Assembly: GCA_021324595.1 (NCBI GenBank)
Contig: JAJPIV010000080.1
Coordinates: forward strand, 1-64,000
DNA length: 64,000 bases
Direction: 5' to 3'
DNA from: Actinomycetota bacterium
GTDB lineage: Bacteria > Actinomycetota > Actinomycetes > Streptosporangiales > Streptosporangiaceae
Part shown: piece by piece, positions 10,992-20,441 of the stretch
Layout: each line of letters starts with the position of its first letter
Position numbering within the stretch: position 1 is the stretch's first letter
Notes under the pieces: generated by a model
The model's input: the letters and a program-made list of their open reading frames with translations, nothing else
The model's database searches: none
Told to the model about the DNA's origin: nothing
Position numbers and translations under genes: made by a program

Positions 10992-11528
10992 ATGTCACGA
11001 ATCGGACGGGCACCGGTGGCCGTGCCGCCGGGCGTCACCGTCGCCATCGAGGGCCGGGAGGTGACCGTGACCGGCCCCAAGGGCAGCCTGCGGCTGGAGG
11101 TGGCCCCGCCGATCGAGGTCGGCCACGGCGACGGCGTGATCACCGTCACCAGGCCGAGCGACGAGGGCGAGGTGAGGGCGTTGCACGGGCTGTCCAGGTC
11201 GCTGATCGCGAACATGGTCACCGGCGTCACCCAGGGCTACGCCAAGGAGATGGAGATCGTCGGGGTCGGCTACCGCGTGCAGGCCAGGGGCCGGGACCTG
11301 GAGTTCTCCCTCGGCTACAGCCACCCCGTGCTGGTCAGCCCGCCCGAGGGCATCTCGTTCCGGGTGGAGACTCCCACCAGGTTCTTCGTCGAGGGCATCG
11401 ACAAGCAGCGGGTCGGCGAGGTGGCGGCGAACCTCCGCAAGCTGCGCAAGCCGGATCCGTACAAGGGCAAGGGCGTGCGGTATGCCGGCGAGCAGATCCG
11501 CCGCAAGGCCGGGAAGGCTGGGAAGTAG
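10992..11528 (+). CDS. rplF: 50S ribosomal protein L6
   Basis: L6 binds helix 97 of 23S rRNA near the sarcin-ricin loop. The 178-residue product has two homologous domains, begins [20 protein letters not shown], contains [13 protein letters not shown] and ends with the family signature [26 protein letters not shown] lies 7 nt upstream. Normal length and position. Confidence 0.97.
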   Translation: MSRIGRAPVAVPPGVTVAIEGREVTVTGPKGSLRLEVAPPIEVGHGDGVITVTRPSDEGEVRALHGLSRSLIANMVTGVTQGYAKEMEIVGVGYRVQARGRDLEFSLGYSHPVLVSPPEGISFRVETPTRFFVEGIDKQRVGEVAANLRKLRKPDPYKGKGVRYAGEQIRRKAGKAGK

Positions 11529-11531
11529 CAG

Positions 11532-11930
11532 ATGGCTGGCACCAGGACGACCGCGCACGTGCGCAGCTCGCGGCGCACCTCGGCCCGGGCGGCGGCGCGG
11601 ACCAGGCGGCACCTGCGAGTGCGCAAGAAGATCGCGGGCAGCCCGCAGCGGCCAAGGCTGGTCGTGACCAGGTCGGCGCGGCACATCGTGGCGCAGCTCG
11701 TCGACGACGCCGCCGGGCGCACGCTGGCGTCCGCGTCGACCCTGGAGGAGCAGGTCAGGCAGGCGGGCGGCGACAAGAAGTCACGCTCCCGCCTGGCGGG
11801 CAGGCTGCTCGCCGAGCGGGCGGTCCAGGCGGGCATCACCGCCGCCGTCTTCGACCGGGGCGGCTACGCCTATCACGGCAGGGTCGCGGCGCTGGCCGAT
11901 GGCGCGCGCGAAGGCGGGCTGGCGCTGTGA
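11532..11930 (+). CDS. rplR: 50S ribosomal protein L18
   Basis: L18 attaches 5S rRNA to the large subunit together with L5. The 132-residue product has the core [43 protein letters not shown] and [25 protein letters not shown]. The basic N-terminus ([20 protein letters not shown]) is ~15 residues longer than the shortest family members. It starts 3 bp after the rplF stop. Confidence 0.95.
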   Translation: MAGTRTTAHVRSSRRTSARAAARTRRHLRVRKKIAGSPQRPRLVVTRSARHIVAQLVDDAAGRTLASASTLEEQVRQAGGDKKSRSRLAGRLLAERAVQAGITAAVFDRGGYAYHGRVAALADGAREGGLAL

Positions 11931-11967
11931 GCGGCGTCATCCCCGGCGAGGAGAGAAGGACGGTCTG

Positions 11968-12591
11968 ATGGCAGCAACTGCGCGGCGCGGCGGCGGGCCG
12001 GGTGGCGAGCGGCGGGAACGCCGCGACGACCGGCGCGGCGGCGCGGCCGACAAGGGCACCGCCTACCTGGAGCGCGTCGTCACCATCAACCGGGTGGCGA
12101 AGGTGGTCCAGGGCGGCCGCCGGTTCAGCTTCACCGCCCTCGTCGTCGTCGGCGACGGCAACGGCCTGGTCGGGGTGGGCTACGGCAAGGCGAAGGAGGT
12201 GCCCGCGGCGATCGCCAAGGGCGTGGAGGCGGCGAAGAAGTCGTTCTTCCGCGTGCCGCGGATCGGCGGCACGATCCCGCACACGGTGCAGGGCGAGGAC
12301 ACCGCCGGGGTGGTGCTGCTCAAGCCGGCCAGCCCCGGGACCGGCGTGATCGCCGGCGGCCCGGTCCGCGCGGTGCTGGAGTGCGCGGGCGTGCACGACG
12401 TGCTCTCCCGGTCCCTCGGCTCCTCCAACCCGATCAACGTGGTGCACGCGACCGTCGCCGCCCTGAAGAGCCTGTCCCGGCCCGAGGAGATCGCGGCCCG
12501 CCGCGGCCTGCCGATCGAGCACGTCGCCCCGGCGGCTATGCTGCGGGCCCGCGCCGCGGCGGCCACCGCCGCGGCCGAGCAGGCGAGCTAG
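11968..12591 (+). CDS. rpsE: 30S ribosomal protein S5
   Basis: S5 lies at the mRNA entrance and affects decoding accuracy. ATG 11968, preceded by a purine-rich GAGGAGAGAAGGA site, gives 207 residues. The double-stranded RNA-binding fold ([40 protein letters not shown]) and the C-terminal domain ([21 protein letters not shown]) are intact. A ~35-residue charged Arg/Gly N-terminus and a short Ala-rich tail frame the core. Frames upstream inside rplR lack family similarity. Confidence 0.96.
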   Translation: MAATARRGGGPGGERRERRDDRRGGAADKGTAYLERVVTINRVAKVVQGGRRFSFTALVVVGDGNGLVGVGYGKAKEVPAAIAKGVEAAKKSFFRVPRIGGTIPHTVQGEDTAGVVLLKPASPGTGVIAGGPVRAVLECAGVHDVLSRSLGSSNPINVVHATVAALKSLSRPEEIAARRGLPIEHVAPAAMLRARAAAATAAAEQAS

Positions 12592-12615
12592 CCGACGCTG
12601 ACACCGGAGCGCATG

Positions 12616-12798
12616 ATGGCACAGCTGAAGGTAACCCAGGTCCGGTCGCCGATCGGCGGCACTCGCGAGCAGCGCGACAGCCTGCGCTCGCTCGGGCTGC
12701 ACCGGATCGGCGACACCGTGATCAAGGACGACAGGCCAGAGTTCCGCGGCATGATCCAGGCGGTGCGCCACCTGGTCACCGTGGAGGAGGTGCAGTGA
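12616..12798 (+). CDS. rpmD: 50S ribosomal protein L30
   Basis: L30 is a small protein on the large-subunit side that binds 23S rRNA. The 60-residue product reads [20 protein letters not shown] and has [20 protein letters not shown], the family core. Two ATGs lie in a row (12613 and 12616); the second has a better distance (6 nt) from GGAG. The stop overlaps the GTG start of rplO. Confidence 0.94.
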   Translation: MAQLKVTQVRSPIGGTREQRDSLRSLGLHRIGDTVIKDDRPEFRGMIQAVRHLVTVEEVQ

Positions 12799-13298
12799 GC
12801 GTGACGAGCGGGGAGGCAGGCCCCGGCCGGGCGGTGCCGGCGCGGGCCGGTTCGGCAGGCCTGAAGATCCACCACCTGCGGCCGGCGCCCGGGGCCCGGA
12901 CCAAGCGGACGCGGGTCGGGCGCGGCGAGGCCTCCAAGGGCAAGACCGCCGGGCGGGGAACCAAGGGCAGCAAGGCCCGGGCGAACATCTCGCCCGCCTT
13001 CGAGGGGGGGCAGATGCCGCTGCACCGGCGGCTGCCCAAGCTCAAGGGCTTCTCCAACGCGCGGTTCAAGGTCAGCTACCAGGTCGTCAACCTGGACCGG
13101 CTGGCCGAGCTCTATCCCTCCGGCGGCGAGGTGACCCCGGAGGACCTCGCCGCGCGCGGGGCCGTCAGGCGCGGCCAGCTCGTCAAGATCCTGGGGTCCG
13201 GCGAGGCGCCGCCGGGCCTTCGGGTGAGCGCGCACGCGTTCTCCTCCTCGGCAGCGGAGAAGATCACGGCGGCAGGCGGGACGGCCACCCGGCTGTGA
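12795..13298 (+). CDS. rplO: 50S ribosomal protein L15
   Basis: L15 is a late assembly protein lying close to the peptidyl transferase region. The GTG at 12795 overlaps the rpmD stop and gives 167 residues. After ~22 extra N-terminal residues comes the family start [20 protein letters not shown], then [20 protein letters not shown] and the C-terminal [23 protein letters not shown]. It ends the uninterrupted run of spc genes; a 340-bp gap follows before the secY unit. Confidence 0.96.
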   Translation: MSVTSGEAGPGRAVPARAGSAGLKIHHLRPAPGARTKRTRVGRGEASKGKTAGRGTKGSKARANISPAFEGGQMPLHRRLPKLKGFSNARFKVSYQVVNLDRLAELYPSGGEVTPEDLAARGAVRRGQLVKILGSGEAPPGLRVSAHAFSSSAAEKITAAGGTATRL

Positions 13299-13638
13299 GG
13301 CCGGACCGGCGAGCCGGCCATCCGGGCGCGGCCCGCGTGAAGTCCAGCCCGCGCGGCGGGCCACGGCACGCCCGGTGGCCCCCGCCCCGCGGTCGCTCCG
13401 GCCGGCGCGGGCGCGGCATCCCGCGGGGAGCCCCGCCGGGCCTTGGCCGCAGGTACCATTCAGGCAGGCTGCCTGTGCGCGGCGGGCAGGCTAGAATCCG
13501 GCCTGCGCACCGCGTCCTGGCCGCTGGGTGCCGGCCCGCTCGGCGGCGCGTGGCGGCGGCTCATCTGTGGCGATGCCGGCCGCGCGTGGCCCGGCCGGCG
13601 GATCCGCGGCACCGGCCGCCGGCGACAAGGAGCGGCAG
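13299..13638. other. Gap between rplO and the secY unit
   Basis: No supportable gene is seen here, although the secY frame stays open through the second half. The strongest signal is GCTAGAATCCGG with a -10-like TAGAAT at 13492-13497; I find no convincing -35 at 16-18 bp. The same 12-mer occurs before the gene at 36888. The stretch may therefore hold a promoter for secY-adk-map, with a leader of ~140 nt. Several GC-rich inverted repeats are present but none stands out as a terminator. Confidence 0.4.
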
Positions 13639-13677
13639 ATGACGTTGACCCTTCGAGACCAGGACGGCGCATGCTGA
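13639..13677 (+). CDS. Possible 12-residue leader peptide overlapping the secY start
   Basis: ATG 13639 is preceded by a strong AAGGAG site (13627-13632, spacing 6 nt) and opens a 12-codon frame reading [12 protein letters not shown], whose TGA (13675-13677) lies inside the second and third codons of secY. The site before secY itself is weaker (AGGACG, 5 nt). This arrangement would couple secY translation to the small frame. Codons TTG, CTT and CGA, seldom used in this GC-rich sequence, occur together in it. Whether the peptide matters or only the coupling is unknown; it could also be chance. Confidence 0.4.
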   Translation: MTLTLRDQDGAC

Positions 13678-14984
13678 CCGCGTACATCCAGGCATTCCGC
13701 ACCCCGGACCTGCGCAGGAAGCTCCTGTTCACGCTGTTCGTCATCGTGATCTTCCGGTTCGGGGCGTCGATGCCCACGCCCGGCGTCTCGGTCCACGCGG
13801 TCGATCAGTGCCTGCTGAGCGGCCCGGCGAAGACGGGCGTGCTGGGGCTGGTGAACCTGCTCTCCGGCGGCGCGCTGCTGCGGCTGACGATCTTCGCGCT
13901 CGGCATCATGCCCTACATCACCGCGAGCATCATCCTGCAGCTGCTCGCCGTGGTGATCCCCCGCCTGGAGGCGCTCCGCCAGGAAGGGGCCTCCGGGCAG
14001 GCGAGGATCACCCAGTACACCCGGTACCTCACGATCGGGCTGGCCATCCTGCAGTCGACCGCGATCGTCGCGCTGGCCGAGAACCCGACCGCGATGATCG
14101 GCCAGCCCTGCCCGTCGCCGCTGATCCCGAACACCTCGGTCTTCACCATCGCCACCATGGTGATCTGCCTGACCGCGGGCACCGCCGTGATCATGTGGCT
14201 GGGCGAGCTGATCACCGACCGCGGCGTCGGGAACGGCATGTCGCTGCTGATCTTCACGCAGGTCATCGCGGTGATCCCCGGCCAGCTCAACCTGATCAGG
14301 GAGTCCAGGGGCGGGTTCACCTTCGTCATCGTGCTCGCGGTGGGCGTGCTGGTCATCGCGGCGGTCGCGTTCATGGAGCAGGCGCAGCGCCGCATCCCGG
14401 TCCAGTACGCCAAGCGGATGGTCGGCCGGAAGATGTACGGCGGCACGTCCACCTACATCCCGCTGCGGGTCAACCAGGCCGGCGTGATCCCGGTGATCTT
14501 CGCGTCCTCGCTGCTGTACATACCCGCGCTGGCGGCGAACCTGTTCGGCAACCCGAACGCGACGTCCGGCTGGGCGAACTGGGTCGAGCGGCACTTCCTA
14601 GGCGTGAACGCCGACCCCTACTACATGGTGAGCTTCTTCGTCCTCATCATCTTGTTCACGTACTTCTATGTTTCGATCACCTTCAATCCGGATGAGGTCG
14701 CCGATAACATGAAGAAGTCCGGCGGCTTCATTCCCGGCATCAGGCCGGGCGGGCCGACCGCGGGCTACCTGCGGTTCGTGCTCAACCGGCTGACCGCCCC
14801 CGGCTCGCTCTACCTGGGTGTCGTCGCGCTCATCCCGATGATTGCGATCGCGCTGGTCGGTGCCACGGCTCAGTTCCCGCTCGGCGGCACCAGCATCATG
14901 ATCGCGGTGGGCGTGGGGCTCGACACCGTGAAGCAGATCGAGAGCCAGCTGCAGCAGCGCAACTACGAGGGTTTCCTCAGGTAG
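13671..14984 (+). CDS. secY: Preprotein translocase subunit SecY
   Basis: SecY is the channel of the Sec translocon in the cytoplasmic membrane, working with SecE, SecG and SecA or the ribosome. ATG 13671 gives 437 residues beginning [20 protein letters not shown], with ten hydrophobic segments. Family landmarks are [12 protein letters not shown] (first segment and plug region), [24 protein letters not shown] and the cytoplasmic loop PVQYAKRM. The C-terminal [11 protein letters not shown] is typical. The stop overlaps the adk start (TAGTG). Open sequence upstream of the ATG is not SecY-like. Confidence 0.97.
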   Translation: MLTAYIQAFRTPDLRRKLLFTLFVIVIFRFGASMPTPGVSVHAVDQCLLSGPAKTGVLGLVNLLSGGALLRLTIFALGIMPYITASIILQLLAVVIPRLEALRQEGASGQARITQYTRYLTIGLAILQSTAIVALAENPTAMIGQPCPSPLIPNTSVFTIATMVICLTAGTAVIMWLGELITDRGVGNGMSLLIFTQVIAVIPGQLNLIRESRGGFTFVIVLAVGVLVIAAVAFMEQAQRRIPVQYAKRMVGRKMYGGTSTYIPLRVNQAGVIPVIFASSLLYIPALAANLFGNPNATSGWANWVERHFLGVNADPYYMVSFFVLIILFTYFYVSITFNPDEVADNMKKSGGFIPGIRPGGPTAGYLRFVLNRLTAPGSLYLGVVALIPMIAIALVGATAQFPLGGTSIMIAVGVGLDTVKQIESQLQQRNYEGFLR

Positions 14985-15637
14985 TGCGCATCGTCCTGGT
15001 CGGGCCACCCGGTGCGGGCAAGGGGACGCAGGCCCAGTTCATCGCCTCTCACCTGGCCATTCCCAAAGTGTCGACCGGTGACATCTTCCGGTACAACGTG
15101 AGCGCGGGGACCGAGCTCGGCCGGGCAGCCAAGGCGTACATGGACCGCGGCGACCTGGTGCCCGATGAGATCACGATCGCCATGGTGGCCAGCCGCCTGC
15201 AGGAGGAGGACGCGCAGGCCGGGTTCCTCCTGGACGGCTTCCCCAGGAACGTGCCGCAGGCGGAGACGCTCAAGAAGCTGCTCACCGACTGGGGCCAGCG
15301 CCTCGACGTGGTGCTGGAGCTGGTGGTCGACCACGACGAGGTGATCCGCCGCCTGTCCGGCCGGCGCACCTGCCGCACCTGCGGCCACGTCTGGCACGTC
15401 GCCTTCGACCCGCCGTCGCGCCCGGGGCGGTGCGACGAGTGCGGGGGCGAGCTGTTCCAGCGCGACGATGACCGCGAGGAGACGATCCGGCACCGGCTCG
15501 AGGTCTACCAGCAGCAGACTCAGCCGCTGATCAGCTACTACGCCGACGAGGGCATCCTGCTCGGGATGGACGCGACCGGCCCGGTGGAGGACGTGACCGA
15601 GCGGGCGCTGCTCGCGCTGCGGCGCTTCGCTCGCTGA
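14984..15637 (+). CDS. adk: Adenylate kinase with zinc-type lid
   Basis: Catalyses ATP + AMP to 2 ADP in the cytoplasm. The 217-residue product starts at GTG overlapping the secY stop. It has the P-loop GPPGAGKGT at residues 7-15, the AMP-binding region STGDIFR (30-36), DGFPRN (84-89), and a long lid that carries four cysteines (C130, C133, C150, C153) in a CxxC..CxxC arrangement, as in zinc-containing Gram-positive enzymes. It is cotranscribed with secY and map as in many bacteria. Confidence 0.97.
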   Translation: MRIVLVGPPGAGKGTQAQFIASHLAIPKVSTGDIFRYNVSAGTELGRAAKAYMDRGDLVPDEITIAMVASRLQEEDAQAGFLLDGFPRNVPQAETLKKLLTDWGQRLDVVLELVVDHDEVIRRLSGRRTCRTCGHVWHVAFDPPSRPGRCDECGGELFQRDDDREETIRHRLEVYQQQTQPLISYYADEGILLGMDATGPVEDVTERALLALRRFAR

Positions 15638-15672
15638 GCCCGGAGTACCGTGGAACCGGGAGGCGCGTGGCA

Positions 15673-16491
15673 ATGCTGCTCAGACGTGGATTTGCCGTGG
15701 AGATCAAGACGCCTGCCCAGCTTGAGCTGATGCGCGCGGCGGGGCTGGTGGTGGCCAGGGCGCTGCGCGCCGCCGCGGCTGCGGTCGAGCCCGGGATCAG
15801 CACAGCCGAGCTCGACGCGATCGCCGCGCGGCAGATCCGGTCGGCCGGCGCGAGCCCGTCGTTCCTCGGCTACCACGGGTATCCGGCCACGATCTGCACC
15901 AGCGTCAACGACCAGGTGGTGCACGCGATCCCGCGGGCGGACGCGCGGCTGAGCGCGGGAGACATCATCTCGATCGACGCCGGGGCGGTCGTGGACGGAT
16001 GGCACGCGGACGCGGCGGTCACGGTGCCGGTCGGGGAGGTCACCGCCGAGGCGGCGGCGCTGATCGAGGCGTGCGAGGCGGCGCTGTGGCGGGGCCTGGC
16101 GACGGCCGCAGCCGGACGGCACCTCACCGACATCTCGCATGCGATCGAGTCCGGCATCGCGGCCCACGGGATCGTGCGGGACTACGGCGGGCACTTCATC
16201 GGCTCGGCGATGCACATGGACCCGCCGGTTCCCAACCACGGCCGGCCGGGCCGCGGCCTGGTGCTGGCCGAGGGCATGGCGCTGGCGATCGAGCCGATGC
16301 TCACCGCCGGAGGGCACCGGACCCGGCTGCTCGACGACGGCTGGACGGTGACGACCGCCGACGGCAGCCTGGCCGCCCACTTCGAGCACACCGTGGCGAT
16401 CACCGCGGCCGGGCCGTGGGTGCTCACCGCCGAGGACGGCGGGGCCGCCGGGCTCACCCGGTCCGGCAGCCCCGCCGAAGGCAGGCCCTGA
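15673..16491 (+). CDS. map: Methionine aminopeptidase, type I
   Basis: Removes the N-terminal Met from new proteins. ATG 15673 lies 9 nt after GGGAGG and gives 272 residues; a GTG at 15667 is too close to that site. The metal ligands are all present: D102, D113, H174, E207 and E238, with H68 and H181 near the substrate. The usual GHGIG around the ligand His is GHFIG here, and the following H-E pair is H181-M182. The variant HxD in place of HED is known in mycobacterial MapA; the Phe is less usual. It lies after adk as in many actinobacteria. Confidence 0.94.
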   Translation: MLLRRGFAVEIKTPAQLELMRAAGLVVARALRAAAAAVEPGISTAELDAIAARQIRSAGASPSFLGYHGYPATICTSVNDQVVHAIPRADARLSAGDIISIDAGAVVDGWHADAAVTVPVGEVTAEAAALIEACEAALWRGLATAAAGRHLTDISHAIESGIAAHGIVRDYGGHFIGSAMHMDPPVPNHGRPGRGLVLAEGMALAIEPMLTAGGHRTRLLDDGWTVTTADGSLAAHFEHTVAITAAGPWVLTAEDGGAAGLTRSGSPAEGRP

Positions 16492-17012
16492 TGCCGACCG
16501 ACCCGCGCCAGATCCGCGCCTCCGACCAGGACCGGGACCGGGTGGCGGCGATGCTCCGCGAGCACCATGCGGTCGGCCGCCTGGACGCCGCCGAGTTCCA
16601 CGAACGGCTGGACAAGGCCTACCAGGCCAAGACGCTCGGGGAGCTGGACGACCTGACCGCCGACCTGCCGGCCGTCGACCCGTACCCGCTCCCGTCGTCC
16701 GCCCTGCCCCGGCGCCCGCCAGGGCCGTCGCTTCCGGCCGACTCGGTGATCGAGGCGATGGGGCAGGCGATGGGGGCGCGCCGGCTCTCCCCGGCGTGGC
16801 GCGCGGCGTGGGCGTCGTGGCTGAGCGTGACCCTGATCTGCGTGGTGATCTGGGTGCTGACCGGTGCCGGGTACCCGTGGCCGCTGTGGGTCGTGCTGCC
16901 CTCCGGCGCCGTGCTCGCCGCCCGGTGGATCGCCGGCACGGGCCCGGGCGGCCCGGGCCGCCACCTGGGCCGTGGGCGAGGCCGCCGCGGGATCGGCGGC
17001 CCCGCCGCCTGA
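16491..17012 (+). CDS. DUF1707 membrane protein
   Basis: A 173-residue protein of unknown function. Residues ~5-60 (QIRASDQDRDRVAAMLREH..GRLDAAEFHERLDKAYQAKTLGELDDLTADLP) match the DUF1707 domain common in actinobacteria, a short helical domain that usually precedes membrane segments. Two hydrophobic stretches follow (about 106-124 and 129-147), then a Gly/Arg-rich tail. The ATG shares one base with the map stop, so the two are coupled. Finding such a gene between map and infA interrupts the standard order; it may serve envelope sensing, but this is only a guess from the family. Confidence 0.8.
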   Translation: MPTDPRQIRASDQDRDRVAAMLREHHAVGRLDAAEFHERLDKAYQAKTLGELDDLTADLPAVDPYPLPSSALPRRPPGPSLPADSVIEAMGQAMGARRLSPAWRAAWASWLSVTLICVVIWVLTGAGYPWPLWVVLPSGAVLAARWIAGTGPGGPGRHLGRGRGRRGIGGPAA

Positions 17013-17078
17013 GCGCGGGCGAGGCTTCGCCGGCCCTCGTCAGGGCGCGGCCGGTTCGCGGAATCGGCGCCGCTGACG

Positions 17079-17295
17079 TAGACTGTGCATCCGGCCCGCG
17101 AAGCCGTCGCTGCCGGTGGCGCGCCACCGGCGCTCACGGCCTCTCGGCGGGCCGAGTCACCCCCGACCGCGCGGCGGTGCCGTGGCGTGATCAGCTTGCG
17201 CCCGGGCCGGACGGGCGGCGGGCGCGCGGGGGAGACAACCCAGACCAGCCAGCACCGGGCCGGCCGGCACCCGACACCAGCGAAGCGCGGAGGAC
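17079..17295 (+). promoter_or_regulatory. Probable infA promoter and long leader with two hairpins
   Basis: A TAGACT box at 17079-17084 resembles a -10 element; the -35 side (TTCGCG, 18 bp before) is poor. If used, the infA mRNA has a leader of ~200 nt. The leader holds a perfect 20-bp palindrome (17112-17131, arms GCCGGTGGC and GCCACCGGC) and a second hairpin at 17143-17156 (CTCGGC, GG, GCCGAG). A GCGGAGGA ribosome site lies just before the infA ATG. Such structures could allow control of the alpha operon at the leader; no known RNA family was recognised. Confidence 0.4.
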
Positions 17296-17517
17296 ATGCC
17301 CAAGAAGGACGGTGCCATCGAGATCGAGGGCACGGTGGTCGAACCGCTGCCCAACGCGTTCTTCCGGGTGGAGCTCGACAACGGGCACAAGGTCCTGGCC
17401 CACATCAGCGGCAAGATGCGGATGCACTACATCAGGATCCTGCCGGGTGACCGGGTCGTCGTGGAGCTGAGTCCCTATGACCTCAGCCGCGGCCGCATCG
17501 TGTACCGGTACAAGTGA
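17296..17517 (+). CDS. infA: Translation initiation factor IF-1
   Basis: IF-1 blocks the A site during initiation and stabilises IF-2 and IF-3 on the 30S subunit. The 73-residue OB-fold protein reads [20 protein letters not shown] and ends [12 protein letters not shown], which is full length and well conserved. It heads the infA-rpmJ-rpsM-rpsK-rpsD-rpoA-rplQ set, 283 bp after the DUF1707 gene. Confidence 0.97.
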   Translation: MPKKDGAIEIEGTVVEPLPNAFFRVELDNGHKVLAHISGKMRMHYIRILPGDRVVVELSPYDLSRGRIVYRYK

Positions 17518-17598
17518 CGAGGCACCAGTGACGAGCCAGAGCGGACTGGCCGGGCGCCGCGGCGGCCGGCGGCGGGAGCCCGGGGCGGAGGAGGCCAG

Positions 17599-17712
17599 AT
17601 GAAGGTCAAGCCGAGCGTGAAGAAGATCTGCAGCAAGTGCCGGATCATCCGCCGGCATGGCCGCGTGATGGTCATCTGCAGCGACCCCAGGCACAAGCAG
17701 CGGCAGGGCTAG
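17599..17712 (+). CDS. rpmJ: 50S ribosomal protein L36, zinc form
   Basis: A 37-residue gene easily missed by length filters. It reads [19 protein letters not shown] and ends HKQRQG, the standard L36. C11, C14, C27 and H32 form the zinc site, so this is the zinc-containing type. A GGAGGAGG-like site (GGCGGAGGAGG) lies just before the ATG. It lies 81 bp after infA and 146 bp before rpsM, as in other actinobacteria. Confidence 0.96.
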   Translation: MKVKPSVKKICSKCRIIRRHGRVMVICSDPRHKQRQG

Positions 17713-17858
17713 CCCGCCGCGACCACAGCGGAACACGTGCCGCACCCCGGCGCCGCGCAGGCGCCAGGGCACCCCCGGGAGGAGGCCGGGGCCGCGCCCG
17801 CGGGCACGGGCGCGGGGCGGTGCGCAGGACCTCCGGACGAGAAGGAGAGCTGCCCACG

Positions 17859-18239
17859 ATGGCACGCCTGGTCGGCGTCGACCTCCCGCGGGAGAAGCGG
17901 CTTGAGGTCGCCCTCACCTACATCTACGGCATCGGCAGGACCCGGGCGCTTGAGACGCTGAGGGCCACCGGCATCAGCCCGGACACCCGGGTCCACCAGA
18001 TGACCGACGACGAGATCGTCCAGCTGCGGGACTGGATCGAGGCGAACTACAAGGTCGAGGGCGATCTGCGCCGGGAGGTCCAGGCGGACATCAGGCGCAA
18101 GGTCGAGATCGGCTGCTACCAGGGCCTGCGGCACCGGCGCGGGCTGCCGGTGCATGGCCAGCGCACCCAGACGAACGCCCGCACCCGCAAGGGCAAGAAG
18201 AAGACCGTGGCCGGCAAGAAGAAGGCCGGGAAGAAGTAG
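17859..18239 (+). CDS. rpsM: 30S ribosomal protein S13
   Basis: S13 sits in the 30S head, contacts the P-site tRNA and forms bridges to L5. ATG 17859, with GAAGGAGAG upstream, gives 126 residues: [34 protein letters not shown] with the helix-hairpin-helix, and [22 protein letters not shown]. The Lys-rich tail ([14 protein letters not shown]) is normal. The frame upstream in the rpmJ spacer has no family similarity. Confidence 0.97.
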   Translation: MARLVGVDLPREKRLEVALTYIYGIGRTRALETLRATGISPDTRVHQMTDDEIVQLRDWIEANYKVEGDLRREVQADIRRKVEIGCYQGLRHRRGLPVHGQRTQTNARTRKGKKKTVAGKKKAGKK

Positions 18240-18279
18240 TCCGTGATTCGGACCGATCACCTCCGGAGTTGACGAGAGA

Positions 18280-18681
18280 ATGCCTCCAAGGAGCCGGGCC
18301 GGCGCCAAGAAGGTGCGCCGCAAGGAGAGAAAGAACATCGCGCACGGGCACGCGCACATCAAGAGCACGTTCAACAACACGATCGTGTCAATCACCGACC
18401 CGGCCGGGAGCGTGATCTCGTGGGCGTCGTCCGGCCAGGTCGGATTCAAGGGCTCCCGCAAGTCGACGCCCTACGCCGCCCAGATGGCCGCGGAGGCTGC
18501 TGCGCGGCGGGCGATGGAGCACGGCATGCGCAGAGTCGACGTGTTCGTCAAGGGCCCCGGATCGGGCCGGGAGACGGCTATCCGGTCCCTGCAGGCGACC
18601 GGCCTTGAGGTCGGCTCCATCACCGACGTCACCCCCGTTCCGCACAACGGCTGCCGCCCGCCGAAGCGGCGGCGGGTCTGA
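18280..18681 (+). CDS. rpsK: 30S ribosomal protein S11
   Basis: S11 is on the 30S platform near the 3' end of 16S rRNA and the E-site mRNA. The 133-residue product has [39 protein letters not shown] and [20 protein letters not shown]. The C-terminus [11 protein letters not shown] is typical. It starts 40 bp after rpsM with a modest ribosome site. Confidence 0.97.
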   Translation: MPPRSRAGAKKVRRKERKNIAHGHAHIKSTFNNTIVSITDPAGSVISWASSGQVGFKGSRKSTPYAAQMAAEAAARRAMEHGMRRVDVFVKGPGSGRETAIRSLQATGLEVGSITDVTPVPHNGCRPPKRRRV

Positions 18682-18694
18682 GGAGGTCCTTCGG

Positions 18695-19321
18695 ATGGCC
18701 CGGTACACCGGCGCGGACTGCAAGCGCTGCCGCCGCGAGAAGACCAAGCTGTTCCTGAAGGGCGCCAAGTGCGACTCGCCGAAGTGCCCGATCGAGATCC
18801 GCCCCTACCCGCCCGGCGAGCACGGCAGGAACCGGCCGAAGGAGAGCGAGTACCTGCTCCAGGTCCGGGAGAAGCAGAAGGCGCGCCGGATCTACGGCAT
18901 CCTGGAGAAGCAGTTCCACGACTACTACGAAGAGGCGACCAAGACCCGCGGCAAGACCGGCGAGGCGCTGCTGCAGATCCTGGAGAGCCGCCTCGACAAC
19001 GTGATCTACCGCGCGGGCTTCGCCAAGAGCCGCGACATGGCGCGGCAGGTGGTCAGGCACGGCCACGTGCTCGTCAACGGCCGCAAGGTGAACATTCCTT
19101 CCTACCGGGTGAGCGCGAGCGACATCGTGGAGGTCGCGGCCAAGTCCCGCGAGCTCACGCCGTTCGTGGTGGCGCGGGCTGAGGCGGGCGAGCGCCAGGT
19201 GCCCGCCTGGCTCGAGGTCATCCCGGACAGGATGCGGATCCTGGTCCACGCGCTGCCGAGCCGCGCGCAGATCGACACGCTGGTCCAGGAGCAGCTGATC
19301 GTCGAGTACTACTCGAAGTAA
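18695..19321 (+). CDS. rpsD: 30S ribosomal protein S4, zinc form
   Basis: S4 nucleates the 16S 5' domain and helps guard decoding accuracy. A strong GAGGAGGT site precedes ATG 18695; the product has 208 residues. C9, C12, C26 and C31 reproduce the CxxC..CxxxxC zinc site known from Thermus S4, while several streptomycete copies lack it. The S4 RNA-binding domain is at ~94-160 (LESRLDNVIYRAGF..RHGHVLVNGRKVNIPSYRV). Part of the alpha operon. Confidence 0.97.
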   Translation: MARYTGADCKRCRREKTKLFLKGAKCDSPKCPIEIRPYPPGEHGRNRPKESEYLLQVREKQKARRIYGILEKQFHDYYEEATKTRGKTGEALLQILESRLDNVIYRAGFAKSRDMARQVVRHGHVLVNGRKVNIPSYRVSASDIVEVAAKSRELTPFVVARAEAGERQVPAWLEVIPDRMRILVHALPSRAQIDTLVQEQLIVEYYSK

Positions 19322-19375
19322 CACGCCCCTTGATCGCCTGTCATATGGCGGGCAGGCGGAAAGGAACATCACGTC

Positions 19376-20392
19376 ATGCTCATCGCACAGCGTCCCACCC
19401 TCACCGAGGAGCCCGTCAGCGAGTTCCGCTCCCGGTTCACGATCGAGCCCCTCGAGCCGGGTTTCGGGTACACAATCGGCAACTCGCTGCGTCGCACCCT
19501 GCTCTCGTCGATCCCGGGCGCGGCCGTCACCAGCATCAGGATCGAGGGCGTGCTGCACGAGTTCTCGACCGTGCCCGGTGTCACCGAGGACGTCACCGAC
19601 ATCATCTTGAACCTCAAGGAGCTAGTGGTCTCCTCCGAGCACGATGAGCCGGTCCACATGTACCTGCGCAAGCAGGGTCCCGGTGAGGTCACCGCTGCGG
19701 ACATCGCCCCGCCGGCGGGGCTGCAGGTCCACAACCCCGGCCTCCACATCGCCACGCTCAACGCCAAGGGGAAGCTGGAGATGGAGCTGACGGTCGAGCG
19801 CGGTCGCGGCTACGTCTCGGCGGCGCAGAACAAGCAGCCCGGCCAGGAGATCGGCCGGATTCCGATCGACTCGATCTACTCGCCGGTGCTGCGGGTCACC
19901 TACAAGGTCGAGGCCACCCGGGTGGAGCAGCGGACCGACTTCGACCGGCTGATCGTGGACGTGGAGACCAAGCCGTGCATGCGGCCGCGGGATGCGGTGG
20001 CCAGCGCGGGCATGACGCTGGTGGAGCTGTTCGGCCTGGCCCGGGAGCTGAACCTGGAGGCCGAGGGAATCGACATCGGCCCATCGCCGACCGACGCGGC
20101 TCTCGCCGCCGACCTGGCGCTGCCGATCGAGGACCTCAACCTGACCGTCCGCTCCTACAACTGCCTCAAGCGCGAGGGCATCCACACCGTCGGCGAACTG
20201 GTGGCGCGCAGCGAGCAGGACCTGCTCGACATCAGGAACTTCGGCGCGAAGTCGATCGAGGAGGTCAAGCAGAAGCTGCTCGACATGGGCCTGACGCTGA
20301 AGGACTCACCTCCCGGGTTCGACCCGGGGACGGCGGCGGACAGCTATATCACCGACGATGACGACAGCTACGTAGAGACCGAGGAGTACTGA
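19376..20392 (+). CDS. rpoA: RNA polymerase alpha subunit
   Basis: Alpha dimerises to start RNA polymerase assembly and its C-terminal domain contacts UP elements and activators. The 338-residue product has the N-terminal domain (residues 1-~235, with [20 protein letters not shown] and [20 protein letters not shown]) and a C-terminal HhH domain ([37 protein letters not shown]), then an acidic [12 protein letters not shown] tail. An AAAGGAA site precedes the ATG. Between rpsD and rplQ as usual. Confidence 0.98.
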   Translation: MLIAQRPTLTEEPVSEFRSRFTIEPLEPGFGYTIGNSLRRTLLSSIPGAAVTSIRIEGVLHEFSTVPGVTEDVTDIILNLKELVVSSEHDEPVHMYLRKQGPGEVTAADIAPPAGLQVHNPGLHIATLNAKGKLEMELTVERGRGYVSAAQNKQPGQEIGRIPIDSIYSPVLRVTYKVEATRVEQRTDFDRLIVDVETKPCMRPRDAVASAGMTLVELFGLARELNLEAEGIDIGPSPTDAALAADLALPIEDLNLTVRSYNCLKREGIHTVGELVARSEQDLLDIRNFGAKSIEEVKQKLLDMGLTLKDSPPGFDPGTAADSYITDDDDSYVETEEY

Positions 20393-20441
20393 CCGGTCGG
20401 CTCGCCCGTCCGGTCCGCAGCACACCGAGGAGTGTCCTTCC

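Noticed and set aside
13443..13670. 76-residue N-terminal extension of SecY
   Set aside because: SecY begins at the conserved [10 protein letters not shown]; the upstream residues are low complexity and not membrane-like.
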